From: Lantana camara
Lineage: Eukaryota > Streptophyta > Magnoliopsida > Lamiales > Verbenaceae
DNA: 64,000 bases
Assembly (NCBI GenBank): GCA_037501455.1
Contig: CM074857.1
Coordinates: 102,643,501 to 102,707,500, forward strand
Direction: 5' to 3'
Part shown: positions 9,115-21,032 of the stretch, piece after piece
How the letters are laid out: each line of letters begins with the position of its first letter
Position numbering within the stretch: the first letter of the stretch is position 1
Notes under the pieces: generated by a model
What the model was told of the DNA's origin: nothing
Seen by the model: the letters and a program-made list of their open reading frames with translations, nothing else
Database searches by the model: none
Translations under genes and position numbers: made by a program

Positions 9115-10898
9115 AAATTTTTTGAGAAAAATTAGGTTGCAATGTAAATGCTGGTAATAAATTGGACCTCTTGCATGGTGACGTTGCACTTGGTAAGGCA
9201 ACCATACTATTGTTGGAGACTGCCATTTTACATTTATTTCTAATTTGTATTCTTGCAATTGTATTAAGGGTTGCAGGTGATCCTATTAAATTTGGCAAAT
9301 CCCTATAAAAAAAATGACATAATTGTTGTAGTTGATCTTTCTCCCCCTGATTTATTTATTTATTTCTCTTTGTTTAATTCTTAATTAATTGTAACTAGTA
9401 AATGTCGCACACTCGTTGCATGTGCAAATAAAAATAATACTATTATTAAATATATTAAAATTAATTTTATATTGATATATATTCTATAATTAATTTTAAT
9501 ATAATTATTAAATTATGATAAATAAAAAATATAAGGAGAAAAAGATAAAAATTATACATTAAAGAAAAAAAAATTGAAGCGAGAAAAGTGAAATAATGAA
9601 GATGGTGTTGGAGGCGTAAATAAATAAATAAATAAGAAAATAATTTAAGAGTCCAATGAATGGGGAAGAGATTAAGTAAAAACTGTTGAAATACGTGGGT
9701 AGAATTTGTATCTCAAAAATAAAGAAAAAAAAAGTCCATAAATTTAGGGATAATACATCAATAAATAAAAAGAAAATTAAAAATTAAAAAGTTAAGGGGC
9801 AGAAAAGGAAAGAGTTCAAGACACCACATTTGCCCCTGACGCTTAATAATATAGTATATATAAAAGTATGAAATATATAATTAATAATATTAAATCACAA
9901 GGGCACTCAATAAAATATGAAAATATTGATATTTTTTATTTATGAAATTTTTGAATGAAGTGGAATATATATTTTTAATGATCTTGTAAAGGCAGAAGCT
10001 TATTAATGATTAGTTGGTAGAGGTTGAGAAAGTCTGATGAGAAAATATTAGAATTAAATTTCACCAACTATCTATTTGGTGTATACTGTATAGTCAACCA
10101 CCCCCCTCCACCCCACCCCACCCCACCCCACCCCAACTTACAAAAAAAAAAAAAAAAGAAGAAAATCATTAATTGTACAAATAAAACACAATAATCAATT
10201 AATATAACTAAACCAAAGTTAGTTCATTAATTTCGAAATAAAATTTAATAATAATCATGAACTTGAAATTTGTTTGGTTCAATATTTTTTTGCTAATGTT
10301 GAATCACAAAGTTTGAAATACCTGAAATATAGTAATTTTGTTTTGAAAAAATCTCAGGGAAATTTGGCAATCAAATGAAGAAGTTGGTAACATATGAACA
10401 ATTAGGTGCACAAGTGAAATATAAATAGAAATAAATTTTATTTGGGAGCAATATGATCATATACATGAATTAATTTTACTCGAGCAAGAATTTTCGAAAG
10501 GTATTTTAGGATTCAACAACTTTGGCATACATGATACATTATATCAATTCTGTGGCCCCATATATATATATATATATATAGATAGATAGATGAAATTAAA
10601 TATGAGGCTAGTATACGAATACGACACGATACGTATATGGAGAAATTATTTGTTTTTTTTTTTCAAAATTTTCAGATGAATGATATTTTTAAAAATTTTC
10701 GTGAATTAGAGTATATACGAACGGATATACCAGAAATTCTAATAAATTTCGAAAATAATTGTTAAGGTGGAGCAAGTTAATTAGCCACAACTCCTCCACA
10801 CACGTACCTAAATACCTAATCTTTCATAATACATATTATGATTGAAAATTACAAAAAAAAACCTAACATGATCGAAACTAATCCATCAACACCCCACA
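9115..10898. other. AT-rich intergenic region with simple repeats
   Basis: No coding region was recognised. It holds a C-rich tract of CCCCA repeats near 10100-10135, an A-run after 10140, and a (TA)n/(GATA)n tract at about 10560-10590. The segment at about 9395-9860 has the look of a decayed transposon but its ends could not be defined. Confidence 0.4.
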
Positions 10899-10907
10899 CT
10901 ATAAATC
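10899..10907 (+). promoter_or_regulatory. Putative TATA box of the CASP gene
   Basis: CTATAAATC lies about 140 bp upstream of the CASP start codon in an otherwise C/A-rich leader, a normal distance for a plant gene with a leader of about 110 nt. Confidence 0.5.
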
Positions 10908-11040
10908 CCTCACCCCACCAAAGATGTTCTTCATCACAAGATAACATTCCAAATTTCCAATCCTCCTACATTCCCACATTTCTCCACAATTCTCAACTCA
11001 AAACCCGAAAAGAGCAAACAAATACAAGAATTTATTTTTG

Positions 11041-12854
11041 ATGGATTCAACCAAGAGCACCCGCGGGACGAAGGCAACAGTATTCGCAAAAGGAGGAGGG
11101 TGGAGGCGAGGAGTTTCGGTATTCGACTTCATTCTTAGGATCTGTGCACTTGTGGCGGCATTGGCTGCCGCCACCACCATGGGAACCACCGATCAGACTC
11201 TTCCATTCTTCACTCAGTTCTTTCAATTTCAGGCTAGTTACGATGACATACCAACTTTCACGTATGTCACCTTTTCTTCTTCTTGTTTTTCTAATATATT
11301 TGATAAAATTCTTGATTTTTGGTATCACATCTTGCATGGTAATTAGTATACTGGGGTAGCATTAAGCATTATATGATTTGCAATATTTTTCTTAGGCCTT
11401 TCATGCATTTTAATGTTTTCAAAAGGACGAAATTTCAAAGTAAGTTATGTACATATGTGAAGTTTTTTAAAAAAGTTATTTACATCATACCCCCTGTGTT
11501 AGGTGAAATAGGTAAAAAAAACCCTGTGTTACAAAAATTAACACAGGGAACCCTGTGTTTTTAAAATATTTGCATGCCGAACCCTGAAAATTTCCAGTAT
11601 TGGTATAACACTAATTTTCTCTATTTATTGGATGCGAAATAACTAATTTAGCCTTTTATATTATGATACAGATCATCTCACATCTCTCTATGTACAATTT
11701 TTTATACTTGTTTATACGGTTCTTCATGTAATTTTTATTTTGTACAGGTTTCGGTGCATATAAAACAATATTACAATATAGAGAGATTTAAGATGATGTA
11801 TATGAGAATATAAACGGGTAAATTAGTTATTTCGCATCCAATGAATAGAGAAAATTAGTGTTCTACCAATAACAGAAATTTTCAGGTTCGGCATGCAAAT
11901 ATTTTGAAAACACAGGGTTTTCTGTGTTAATTTTTGTAACACAGGGGGTATGGCGTAAATAACTCTTTTTAAAAATATTTACCAAAATTCACCATCAATA
12001 ATTATGTTACATATGAAGGGCATCCTCCACGAATCCCGATGTTAAGCAGTCTGTACATGTACGAATTTAAACCGAAGTTAATCCAGTCGGAATTCTATCA
12101 ATATTTCATTGGAAAATTATAAATTTCATATATTGGAAACTAACATAATATGTCTTGATTTTGTTTTCGATAAGGGTTTATCCAATGAGTTTGAAATCAT
12201 CCATTTTCCATCAGAAATTTGTTTCTCCTAACAAAAAACCATCGATGTTTGGAAGTTTCCATTCGTTTGATTGATTTTTGACAGATTTCTTGTAGTCTAA
12301 AACCAGAACAAAACCGAAAGTATTGCAGTAACATTAATTTGTATCATGCATAATATCCCATAATTAACCAAGATATTTAAATTTGAAATTGATAAATTTT
12401 GCAGGTTCTTTGTGGTGGCAAACGCCATTGCTAGTGGCTACTTAGTCCTATCCCTACCTTTCTCCATTGTGGGCATTGTTCGTCCCCATGCAGCTGGAAT
12501 CAAGCTTCTTCTCCTCATACTTGACATAGTAATTAATTAATTAATTAATCAAATATTTTTAAATTAATCCCAATAAATACTTTTATATTTCGATTAATAA
12601 TATTAACTTTCTATGGCTTGAAACAGGTGGTGGCGGCTTTCACCACCGCGGCGGCAGCAGCTGCGGCGGCGATCGTCTACTTAGCCCACAACGGGAACTC
12701 CACCGCCAATTGGTTGGCCATTTGTCAGCAGTTCACCGATTTCTGCCAGCGTGTCAGCGGCGCGGTGGTGGCGTCCTTCATTGCGGCGGTGATCTTGATC
12801 TTCTTGGTGGTGCTCTCCGCCGTGGCACTCCGCCGGCACCGAGGATTGGTTTGA
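11041..12854 (+). CDS. CASP: Casparian strip membrane domain protein (CASP), 190 aa
   Basis: Exons 11041-11261, 12405-12528 and 12627-12854 join at GT/AG sites in frame. Four membrane segments are visible (about 27-46, 75-97, 106-134, 161-183). The first extracellular loop carries [18 protein letters not shown], the loop signature that separates true CASPs from CASP-like proteins; the second loop has [13 protein letters not shown] with two cysteines. CASPs form scaffold domains in the endodermal plasma membrane and recruit lignin-forming enzymes to build the Casparian strip. From memory, Arabidopsis CASP1 has ETLPFFTQF; here the first residue is Gln. The third membrane segment is unusually alanine-rich (eight in a row, coded by GC-rich DNA). 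The first intron carries a Mutator-type element. The numbered paralogue cannot be assigned. Confidence 0.92.
11473..11965. mobile_element. Mutator-type MITE, copy 1 (in CASP intron 1)
   Basis: A 493 bp palindromic element. The ends AAGTTATTTACATCATACCC and (inverted) GAGTTATTTACGCCATACCC are followed inward by CCCTGTGTTA on both sides, and the inverted similarity reaches far into the element. The flanks carry a 9-10 bp duplication of the T/A-rich TTTTTAAAA type. There is no coding capacity. A second copy lies at 42481-43126. Confidence 0.8.
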
Positions 12855-13730
12855 GCATGCAGTATTTTAGTATTTGGATATTGCATTTTCGAATATTGGG
12901 TTACTATTTTTATTTTGTTGGAGGAAATTAATTATATGATGTAATTGTTTGGAATTGTTTCCTATTTGTTTGAGGAAATGTGAGAAATTTACAATGATTT
13001 TCCTTCCTTTGAATCTCTTTATATATCTGTGTGAGATTAAAGCATATATTTCAGGTTTCACACCCACATATATATATTGATAATGTTCATGGATAGCTCT
13101 ATCATTTTTTTCGTTATCATATCTCATTATATGAATTTGAGGGGATTTAAGGATCATTGACTAAGGTGAGAATAACCTAGCAATAATAATTGAATATTCA
13201 GATACCGAAAAGCCATTAATAGTTACAATGAATATTAGGTATATGTTAATAATTAAACGGTGGAGTTAAAATTTTATAATATAAATAAATAGATAAGATA
13301 ATAAACTTGTTTTAAATAGAAACTTTATTTACTTGTATGTCTAAAAGAATGTTTGTCTCTATTATTCTTATTTAATAGCTCACAACTACAATTATTAGTA
13401 TAATGACTCAATTTGATAAATATGAATCGTGATGGTGATATAATTTTTATCATGCTAAGTGTTAAACAGATGTGATTACTATGCGAAAAAAGAGAGTCGG
13501 GTGGGTTTGAGCTCCTTTCTTCAATGATACCAAGGTGTTCACTCAACTTATTTAAAAAGAGCTTTTAACTTTAGAAACAACAAGAAAAATTGAAAGACCC
13601 TTGAGAGTCACATTCGTCAGATCGTTTCACTAAGCATACTCCTCAACAATATCAATGAGCTAGGGTATGGGATGATCCCTATTGCACCTTCGAGGAATGA
13701 GGGCCTAAAAAGGGCGGCACCATTGACCCA
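12855..13730. other. Intergenic region after CASP
   Basis: The first 200 bp or so should be the CASP 3' UTR. No other gene was recognised. The GC content rises from about 13570 onward, where a probable mobile-element remnant begins. Confidence 0.4.
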
Positions 13731-14110
13731 CCCTCGGGGTTTGAGGAACTGCAAGGGGTGTTTTTGGCCTATCCTTGAGGATTGAGGGCTTGTAAGGGAC
13801 ATTCTCTCTTCAGCCTAATGCGGGATTCCATTCACTTAAGATTCTTGTCCTCTTATGATCCAAGGTTTTGAGGGCTCGTGCCACCTTGGAGAGTTGAGGG
13901 CCCGTTAGGGGCGTTCCCCTTTGTCCCAACATGACACTTCGTTCTCTTTAGAGCCCCGTCCTCTCGTGATCCAAGATCTGGAGGGTCCGCACCACTCTCG
14001 AGAGTTGAGGGTCTATAAGGTACGTTCCCTGTTTGACCTAAGATAGGACTACGTTCACTTAAGTCCCATCATTCTGTGATCCAAGGCCTTGTGGGGCCGC
14101 ACCACCTTTG
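13731..14110. repeat. Degenerate tandem repeat of about 110 bp, about 3.5 units
   Basis: The block GTGATCCAAGG-like / GGGxxCGCACCAC-like / GAGAGTTGAGGG-like recurs with GATCCAA starting at 13857, 13968 and 14078, a spacing of 110-111 bp. A weaker unit precedes it. It lies in a GC-richer island (about 13570-14400) that looks like part of an old retrotransposon. Confidence 0.65.
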
Positions 14111-15042
14111 AAGTCAATGGGCTTAAGGTCTACGTAAGAGGATATAACCCTTCATACCAAGGTACGTTAACGCCTTGAGAACCGTTCCTAGGTGCTTGTC
14201 GTGTACCACCGCAAAGGAGGACATTGTGCCTCTTGATAGTTTGTACGAGGTTGTTACGTACCCACTAGGGACACTTATTTGGGGACCACTTGAATATCCA
14301 TTTAGAGTTGACCTCAGGTGGTACATCCTAGGACATGTGGCATTCGAGCAACCTAAGACACATGAGAAATGATTCCCCTCAAATGACTAAGCTAAGTCAC
14401 ATTGTCATCTTTCCCAAAGACACTCCTATAAATTGCAAGCAATCTTTCTCTACACTTATTATGTTCCTCTAATTTCTTCAAGAGAAAAAGTGTACACAGT
14501 GAGATAAATCCCAATTGATCATCTCACCTCATATTCTTTTGCATGTAATGGAGTTTAAACTTTAAACTTCATTTTTCTTCCATCAACTCCAATTCAGAAA
14601 TTACCATTGAAACTCCAGCTGAACTCCAAATATTTCTTGACCGCATCAAATAGTTGTATGGCACATGCACCAAATATATTAATTATCCTATGTTATATAA
14701 AATTAATAATCATATTACATGAAAATTATTCAAGAGAAAAATAGTAAAAAGAAAAAAGAGAAAAAATAACTTCCACACTCTCGTGCCTGCCTTTATTTTC
14801 TTCTCTTCTTTAAAACTCAGCCTTCCATTTTTTCTCTCCCTAACAAAGCCACTTTCCTCATCTCTCCTCTTCTCTATCTATGCATACACATACATATATA
14901 TATATTTCACGCACAGAAACACACACATACTCACACACTTCCTTTGTGCTGAAGTTATCTTCTTCTTAGGTGCGCTCTCGAAAACCCTTTGGTGAAACAG
15001 CAACACTCACTGTTGTTCTTGCCTCATCGTCGCTTGGCTCAG
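14111..15042. other. Upstream region and probable leader exon of OTLD1
   Basis: From 14111 to about 14650 the sequence looks like retrotransposon LTR remnant, with CTATAAATTGCAAGC near 14427. From about 14780 it is pyrimidine-rich and leader-like. A donor site AG|GTGAGT at 15042/15043 suggests the end of a non-coding first exon. Exact transcript ends cannot be read. Confidence 0.4.
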
Positions 15043-15878
15043 GTGAGTCAGCTACACTCAGAACCGGGTCAACTCTAGGGTTCTTTGATTTGTGGATTCA
15101 ATTCACCTGATTATGCTCGTAATTGATTGTGTTCTTGTTTGTTAGCTCGTGGGTTTGTGTCCCTCTTGTTGTAAATTTTGTCTGATTGACGCTTGTTCTC
15201 CGTAAATTTCGAATCTTGAGCTCTTTTGATTTGTACGCGGCCATTTCGTGGTGTTTGGGTTGTTTCGTACCGCGATGATTTTGAATGTTTTTGTTGATTT
15301 AGAGGTTTTTGGGCGTTTCTTTAATTTCTTTTATCTGGGATTGTGAAATTTGCTCGTTTCTGGCTAATTGTATTCGACGATAATTGATAATTCGTGATGA
15401 TGCTGTATTGTCTTTTCATTTTGTGAGGTATTAAAGCATGATTTTTTCCTGTCATATCTTGTTGGTTCTGTGTATTTTGCTGTTGTTTTCTTTGTGTTTT
15501 TCATTTTCTTGGCTTCAGTATAAGTCTTCTTGTTTCTTTGAGGTTAACGTGCTCTAAACTCTTGATTTAGTTGCTTTCTTTTTATATAAATTACGGTTTG
15601 TGAAATTGTGGTGGTGATTTTTTTTAATATCTAGGGCTTTATCACGGGTAAATTCGAGTACTTTATCTCAAAGAGGGTTTTATTGTTTAAGAATAGAACA
15701 TTTGGAGGTGAAGGTCTCATGAGAATTGTTAGGGGAATGCAGAAATCGATTCGCGAGGATCAGATCGTACTGAGCTGGAACAACAAATCGCTTACCCGTG
15801 GAATTGGTGTTACTGCTCCCAAGGCTAGAACGCGTGACAAATTGAAACCTGCGCCTTTATATCTCTAATTTTTGGCAG
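15043..15878 (+). other. Probable 5' UTR intron of OTLD1
   Basis: T-rich sequence between GTGAGT at 15043 and TTTTTGGCAG at 15869-15878, with the coding exon starting 56 bp later. Long T-rich leader introns are common in plant housekeeping genes. The boundaries are inferred from splice consensus only. Confidence 0.45.
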
Positions 15879-15933
15879 AAATAAGTTGAAAGAAAATCAT
15901 CCCATTGGAATTTGAAGAAGAGGGAAGATAAAA

Positions 15934-18900
15934 ATGACTCGAATTTTAGTTCAGCGTGGTTCTACTGGCTCGTCATCATCCGCTAACCAAAACAGATCAT
16001 CAACATCAGCATCAGTCCCCAACCTTTCTTCATCTTCTCCTTCTTCTTCTTCTTCTTCTTCTTCAGCTTCACCACAAGTTGTTCCAGCAGTTAGAGACGA
16101 GAATTTGGTAGAGGAATTGCAAGAGCAAATTATTGTGGACGAATTATCCGAATATTGTCCTGGTCCTGATAACAGAAGTGAGGAAAAGAAAACTGAGGAT
16201 CTTTCTCAGGGAAATTCAAACTCAAACAGTGATCGCCATGAAAGTGAAAAGACTGATGAGAAGGTGCATGATGATGATGCGGGTTCGGGAAATTTAGTTA
16301 AAGGTTTTGGAGGATTGCCAGCTGTTGAGGAGGAAAATGAATCTCGTTCTTTCCAGATGATGGTTACTGGTAGTTCTTATCCTCCTCCACCTCCTCCACC
16401 TCCTAAGCCTTCTTCGGGGAACTCAAATTATAGGAGATTTGCATCTGCTGAGTCGAATTCAGGGAGAATAGGGTCTTCTAGAAGAGCTGCAGGCTGGTCT
16501 GGTGTATCAAACCGATCATCTCCTACAGGATCTCGTCCATCGTCACCTAGGTCTCATTGTGAAGGTGAAGGCTACAACAGTGCTGATGAGCAGAGCCCAC
16601 ACTATAGTTCTTCTTATGATGATGCGGTGAGTACACTGGGATTGTCATAATTTAAATATTTTGTTGTTCCATTGCCCAATTCATTATTGTCTCGGTCAAT
16701 TTCTCTGATATTACTTTAGGAGTGTTTACAGACTGAGGGAAAATGGGGGAGGGGGTGGTGCTGGGGGCTGTGGATGGGGTGGGGGAGTAAGGCCTGTTTA
16801 TGCCTTTTAGCTTTAATGAGAGCACGATGGAGTGCTTTGTTTTACAGTTTCTGCTTAAGCTAAGCTAGAAGTTTGAAACACCTGTTGCAGGAAAGAGAAC
16901 ATCAGTTTGAGATCGATTTAAGGCGGGTTAAAGGCTTGGAAGTGAGGAAAATGCTTGAGGATGGTAACTGTCTTTTTCGTGCTGTTGCAGATCAAGTATA
17001 TGGTGACTCTGAGCTATATGATTTGGTTAGGCAGATGTGCATTGACTATATGGTATGGAAGTTCTTTGTCTTATGTTCATAAGTGGTCCTTTCTTGCATT
17101 TGTGATCAAGTATCTTTGAAGAAGTCTGCTCTTTGCTTATTAACTTTGACTGACAATGCACTGGCATGTTTAAGAGAAAGGAGAAACACATTTCTGATAT
17201 ATCTTATTGAACATTGATTCCTCCTCAAGTAATGTTACTCACTTCTTGAGCTGTCAATAAGCAGATTTCTTTACTTTCTTATTAGATTTTCTTGACAGTT
17301 TGTTATGTCAGATAGTATTGTATTTTCATTTTTAGAAAAATAATTTCTAGTTTGACTTGCAATGGGAGAACTTTTACCATCTAAAATTCTGCTTTAGAAT
17401 TAGAGGCCTTAAGCAAGAGAATAATTTCTGGAGCAAAATTTCCATTTAGGAAATAGGGCCTTATTTAGGGAGGCCCTAAATTGAATTACAAACATAAGTT
17501 AGGAGATATGGAGTATTCCGTAAAAATCAATTACATACATCTTTCTTGAGTGTATAAAATTGTCAGATTTATATATTTCATCACTTGATTATTCATTTAC
17601 TTTTCCTTTGACATCTATCAGCTGTAATTTGGAACTTTTCCAGTAACTTATAATTTCTATTCATAATATCTTATGTCCCTAAATTTTACGTTTGAAGATC
17701 GAATTTCTCCATTTTAAGAGATCCCGCTTCCCCAACCCATTTTAAGTCATCAACTTCTGTTTATACAGGAACGAGAAAGAGATCACTTCTCACAGTTTAT
17801 AACAGAAGGTTTTACTTCCTATTGTAAGAGGAAGAGAAGAGATAAGGTAATTGGCTCTCAATTCTTCTTTTGGGACGCTGTTCTAATTAAGAGAAAAGAA
17901 ACGAACTGATCCCTGATTGTTGTGATTCACACACAATTTCATTTTCATTGTTGTTCAAGATTTTAGTTTCTGTTCTTATTTTTAGGTTTATGGAAATAAT
18001 ATGGAGATTCAGGCTTTATCAGAAATGTACAACCGACCTATCCATATATATTCTTACACCACAGGTGCTTTTCCTTACTAAGTTTGACATTGATTCAGAG
18101 AACCTGCTTTATTGTATTACTGACCTACAGTTTTCTGTGATATTCTAGAACCTATCAATATATTCCATGGAAGCTATAATACAGACACACCTCCGATACG
18201 GCTAAGCTACCACCATGGAAATCACTATAACTCCCTCGTTGATCCACGTCGACTGACCATTGGCGCTGGACTTGGATTTAGCTCTCTTCAGGGGGTAAGC
18301 TTGTAACTTTTTAATTAAGGTTGTATTTTTAATTCTAAACTGCTTAATACAACATGAAAATATAGAAGAATTATCTTTGGGTTCAACTTTTGATGGTGCA
18401 TCACTCTTCATTTTTAATATCTTTAAATTTAATTTCTTTCTGTTACCCCTCTCATTGACCATGTATTTTCTTTTCTTTCCCCTACTCGATGTTTTCTCCT
18501 TTCTATCTATGTTATCAGTCTTCTTCTTCTCTTATTTCTCCTATCTATGTTATCTGTCTTATTCTCTCTCTTTGATATCTATGTTATCTGTCTATATCTT
18601 GCACATTTGATTTTTGCACATGCATTGAGTGTGCTCAGCTGCTGGTGTGTACATAATTCTCTGTGAGATGGTAGAAACTAGAAATGTGATAGTTTGAAAA
18701 AGTTGAGGATATCTATGTTCTTTACTTCTATAATTAAATGGCTCATATGGTCTTGTGAGCTCCAAAAATTTATTGCGAATAAATAAAATTACCCAACAAG
18801 TTTGGAAAGTTTTTAAGCTCCCTTATATGTCATAGGCCGTTTGAATGATCTTATAAGCTCTACAAAACAAACCCTTGCCTTTAGAGTCCATAACCCAAAA

Positions 18901-20216
18901 CTGAATTGCATGATAAAGTTTTTATATATCTTCATTCAGCTAGACTTTTTACTTGCCAATTCTGTGGTGTATTTGACAGACGAACATTGATAAGGATCAG
19001 GTCAAAGCAGCCATCAAAGCTCAACAGGATCAACAGATTGATAATGTAAGAAGCTTTTCACTGACAAAAATAATGATGTTCTGTGTCGTCTGTATACCAA
19101 ATAACACAAGATTTTGTTCCTTTTGTTAGGCACTTCTTGCTGAGGGGCGGTTCTACTCTGATCTGGAGCTTACTGAGAAGGAAATTGAACGCATGGTTAT
19201 GGAAGCTTCTAGGGCCGAGTATCTAGCTGATGACAAGTTCAAGCAACAAGTTGGTCGTCGGGAGTCCTCAACTTCTAAAGCTGAACCATCATCTTCTGCT
19301 GCCCGTGAGTGCTTACATTTAACTGCATTGCCATTTCATAATTTACGTTTTATGGGTGACCCCTGGATTTGAACCCAAAGCCTCTCCCCTAAGATAGGTC
19401 CGGGTGGGTTTTGGGTCCATCAAGCTAGACCGACCAGGTTTAGGGTTTGTCAGAATCTCCCCATAAATCACCTCATTACCAATCAGGCAAGAGTACAAGT
19501 TAAAGTTGTACACAAGGCTTATTTTCTTGCTGGCATGTTAGAGAGGGGAGTATTTAAACCGTTTAGCTCCTTGAGCCCATTAGCTCCCTTGTTCCCCCAA
19601 GAGAAAGACATTCCATAGGTTGGAGTAGTAAAAGATGGTAGTGTTGGGAAAAAAACGTGGGGATAATGACACCGGCATACCTCGAGGTTTGACCTAACTG
19701 CACACATAGAGGTCTGAAAATTAAATAAACTTTCCTTGGGCATGGCCTAAGGTTTGGTCTTAGGCATGTTCTTATAGTCATGAATTTAAAATCAAATATT
19801 GATCTAGGTGTAATATAAATTCTTTGATAGGGGAAGTTTCTGTAATTTCTCGACCCTCGGGAAGTTTACATGGTTTGGTTTTAATTAAGAGTTAATAAAC
19901 ATTCTCTGTTTATCCTTTATCAAAACCCTGCTCTTCACTCGAATGTAATCCCAGCTTATCCACATCAAATAACTTAATTGTATTTTTGTCAGGATCTTCG
20001 GGGAGTGATGCTACTAGGCAAGAAGCAGCACGTGAGTCGGGCTCGACCGGTCCGTCAGTTCTGAATAGCAGCATGCAGATAATGCTGTCTATGGGATTCA
20101 GCTATTTGCAGGTCATCGAGGCTTATAGCATTTTTGGGGACGATGTGGACTCCATGGTTTGTTACTTGATAGAGACGAGCAGTGGCGCGAGGCGTAAAGG
20201 CAAAGCAACCGAATGA
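15934..20216 (+). CDS. OTLD1: OTU-domain deubiquitinase OTLD1/OTU6, 540 aa
   Basis: Eight coding exons: 15934-16626, 16891-17052, 17769-17846, 17986-18064, 18149-18294, 18980-19045, 19130-19304, 19993-20216. All are GT-AG and sum to 541 codons. The N-terminus MTRILVQRGSTGSSSS and the C-terminus ending RRKGKATE match Arabidopsis OTLD1 (At2g27350) as remembered. Residues 1-231 are disordered, with a poly-Ser run and a poly-Pro run. The OTU fold starts near 235, with catalytic EDGNCLFRAVADQ (Asp255, Cys258) and the His-bearing YHHGNHYNSLV (His363). A region with GRFYSDLELTEKEIERMV follows, and a UBA-like helix set (SMGFSYLQVIEAYSIFGDDV) lies near the C-terminus. OTLD1 is known to remove ubiquitin from histone H2B and works with a histone demethylase on chromatin. 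Length and catalytic residues are complete. Introns host repeat sequences, including a tRNA-like segment. Confidence 0.95.
19335..19445 (-). mobile_element. Probable tRNA-derived SINE head in the last OTLD1 intron
   Basis: The minus strand reads GGTCTAGCTTGATGG followed about 45 nt later by GGGTTCAAATCCAGG. The second block is a perfect pol III B box (GGTTCAAATCC) and the first resembles an A box. No clean tRNA cloverleaf was seen, so a SINE head is more likely than a tRNA gene. Confidence 0.45.
19650..19870. repeat. Dispersed repeat fragment in the last OTLD1 intron
   Basis: GGATAATGACACCGGCATACC followed by CGAGGTTTGACC closely resembles the start of the repeat at 23945 (GGATAATTACACCGGCATATC, then TTGAGGTT). 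It is taken as a fragment of the same TIR family. Confidence 0.5.
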
Positions 20217-20819
20217 TGAAAACCTATCTCCAGCCCTTGCCGGCTGTTTTTCTCTTAATCTCATCTATGTAACAGCTTGTAGTAGAACTTTTGACATAAT
20301 ACCTTGCCTTGATCAGCAAAAACTTTAAAAATAAGATGATGGTATGGATGATTTTGCATTGCGATATGTATCCATCTTGCTTATTGGGCTCCGAAAAATA
20401 AATATTAGCTTTGCTTTATGAACCTCGAACATAAATTTTCCTAGTCTTGGTCACTCACATCTATCGTCGATTACAAACACGAATCGGTGGAGAATTAATC
20501 CGTCTACGGAATTGTAGTAGAAGGAAAATTTTAATCTAAATCCGACTCGATTGACTCGAAACAATTAATTTGATAAATGCATTACTTTTGTCATTTGAAC
20601 ATGAATGATGTTTTTGTATTTAGATCCTCTATATATTGTTTGAGCCAAGATCTTGTTATAATTCATAGGCCCGGTTTATCGATTGGTTAGACTTTAGAGT
20701 AATATACTGCCGAATAACTAAGTTACACCCTGTCGGTGGTAACTCTATTATTTATGGACTCTTGGAAATAAAATATTTGCAAAAATAAAAAAAATAAAAA
20801 AAGATCTTTTAAAAAATGT

Positions 20820-20857
<38 letters not shown>

Positions 20858-21032
20858 ACCCTGCACTCAACTAAATGAGGAAGAACTTGAGATTAAACCA
20901 TTGAATCAATCAGAGGGAGCTGGAATTGCTAGCTGTTGGATTTTCTCTGCTACGCGTATAGGGGTTTCTCTCTCTGCATTCGTACCTTGCGAAAGAGAGA
21001 GAGAGAGAGAGAGGGAGACGGTGGTTTGAACG
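20217..21032. other. OTLD1 to DCP1 intergenic region
   Basis: Contains the OTLD1 3' UTR, a (TA)n tract at 20822-20853, and a (GA)n tract at about 20993-21013 that lies in the DCP1 leader just upstream of its ATG. No other gene is seen. Confidence 0.5.

Noticed and set aside
5951..9298. Longer 1115-codon version of the proline-rich protein starting at 9298
   Set aside because: The extra 89 residues have no signal peptide, precede a perfect signal peptide at 9031, and would start upstream of the likely TATA box at about 9110.
13617..14372. Small genes in the GC-rich island after CASP
   Set aside because: Frames follow the 110 bp repeat and carry no domain; the region looks like repeat DNA.
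19335..19445. Functional tRNA gene
   Set aside because: A and B box-like segments are present but no acceptor stem or anticodon arm could be formed by eye, so SINE-like is preferred.
20822..20853. TA-rich tracts (also near 46640, 49900 and 52020) as origins or regulatory sites
   Set aside because: They are plain microsatellites common in plant DNA, and nothing near them suggests more.
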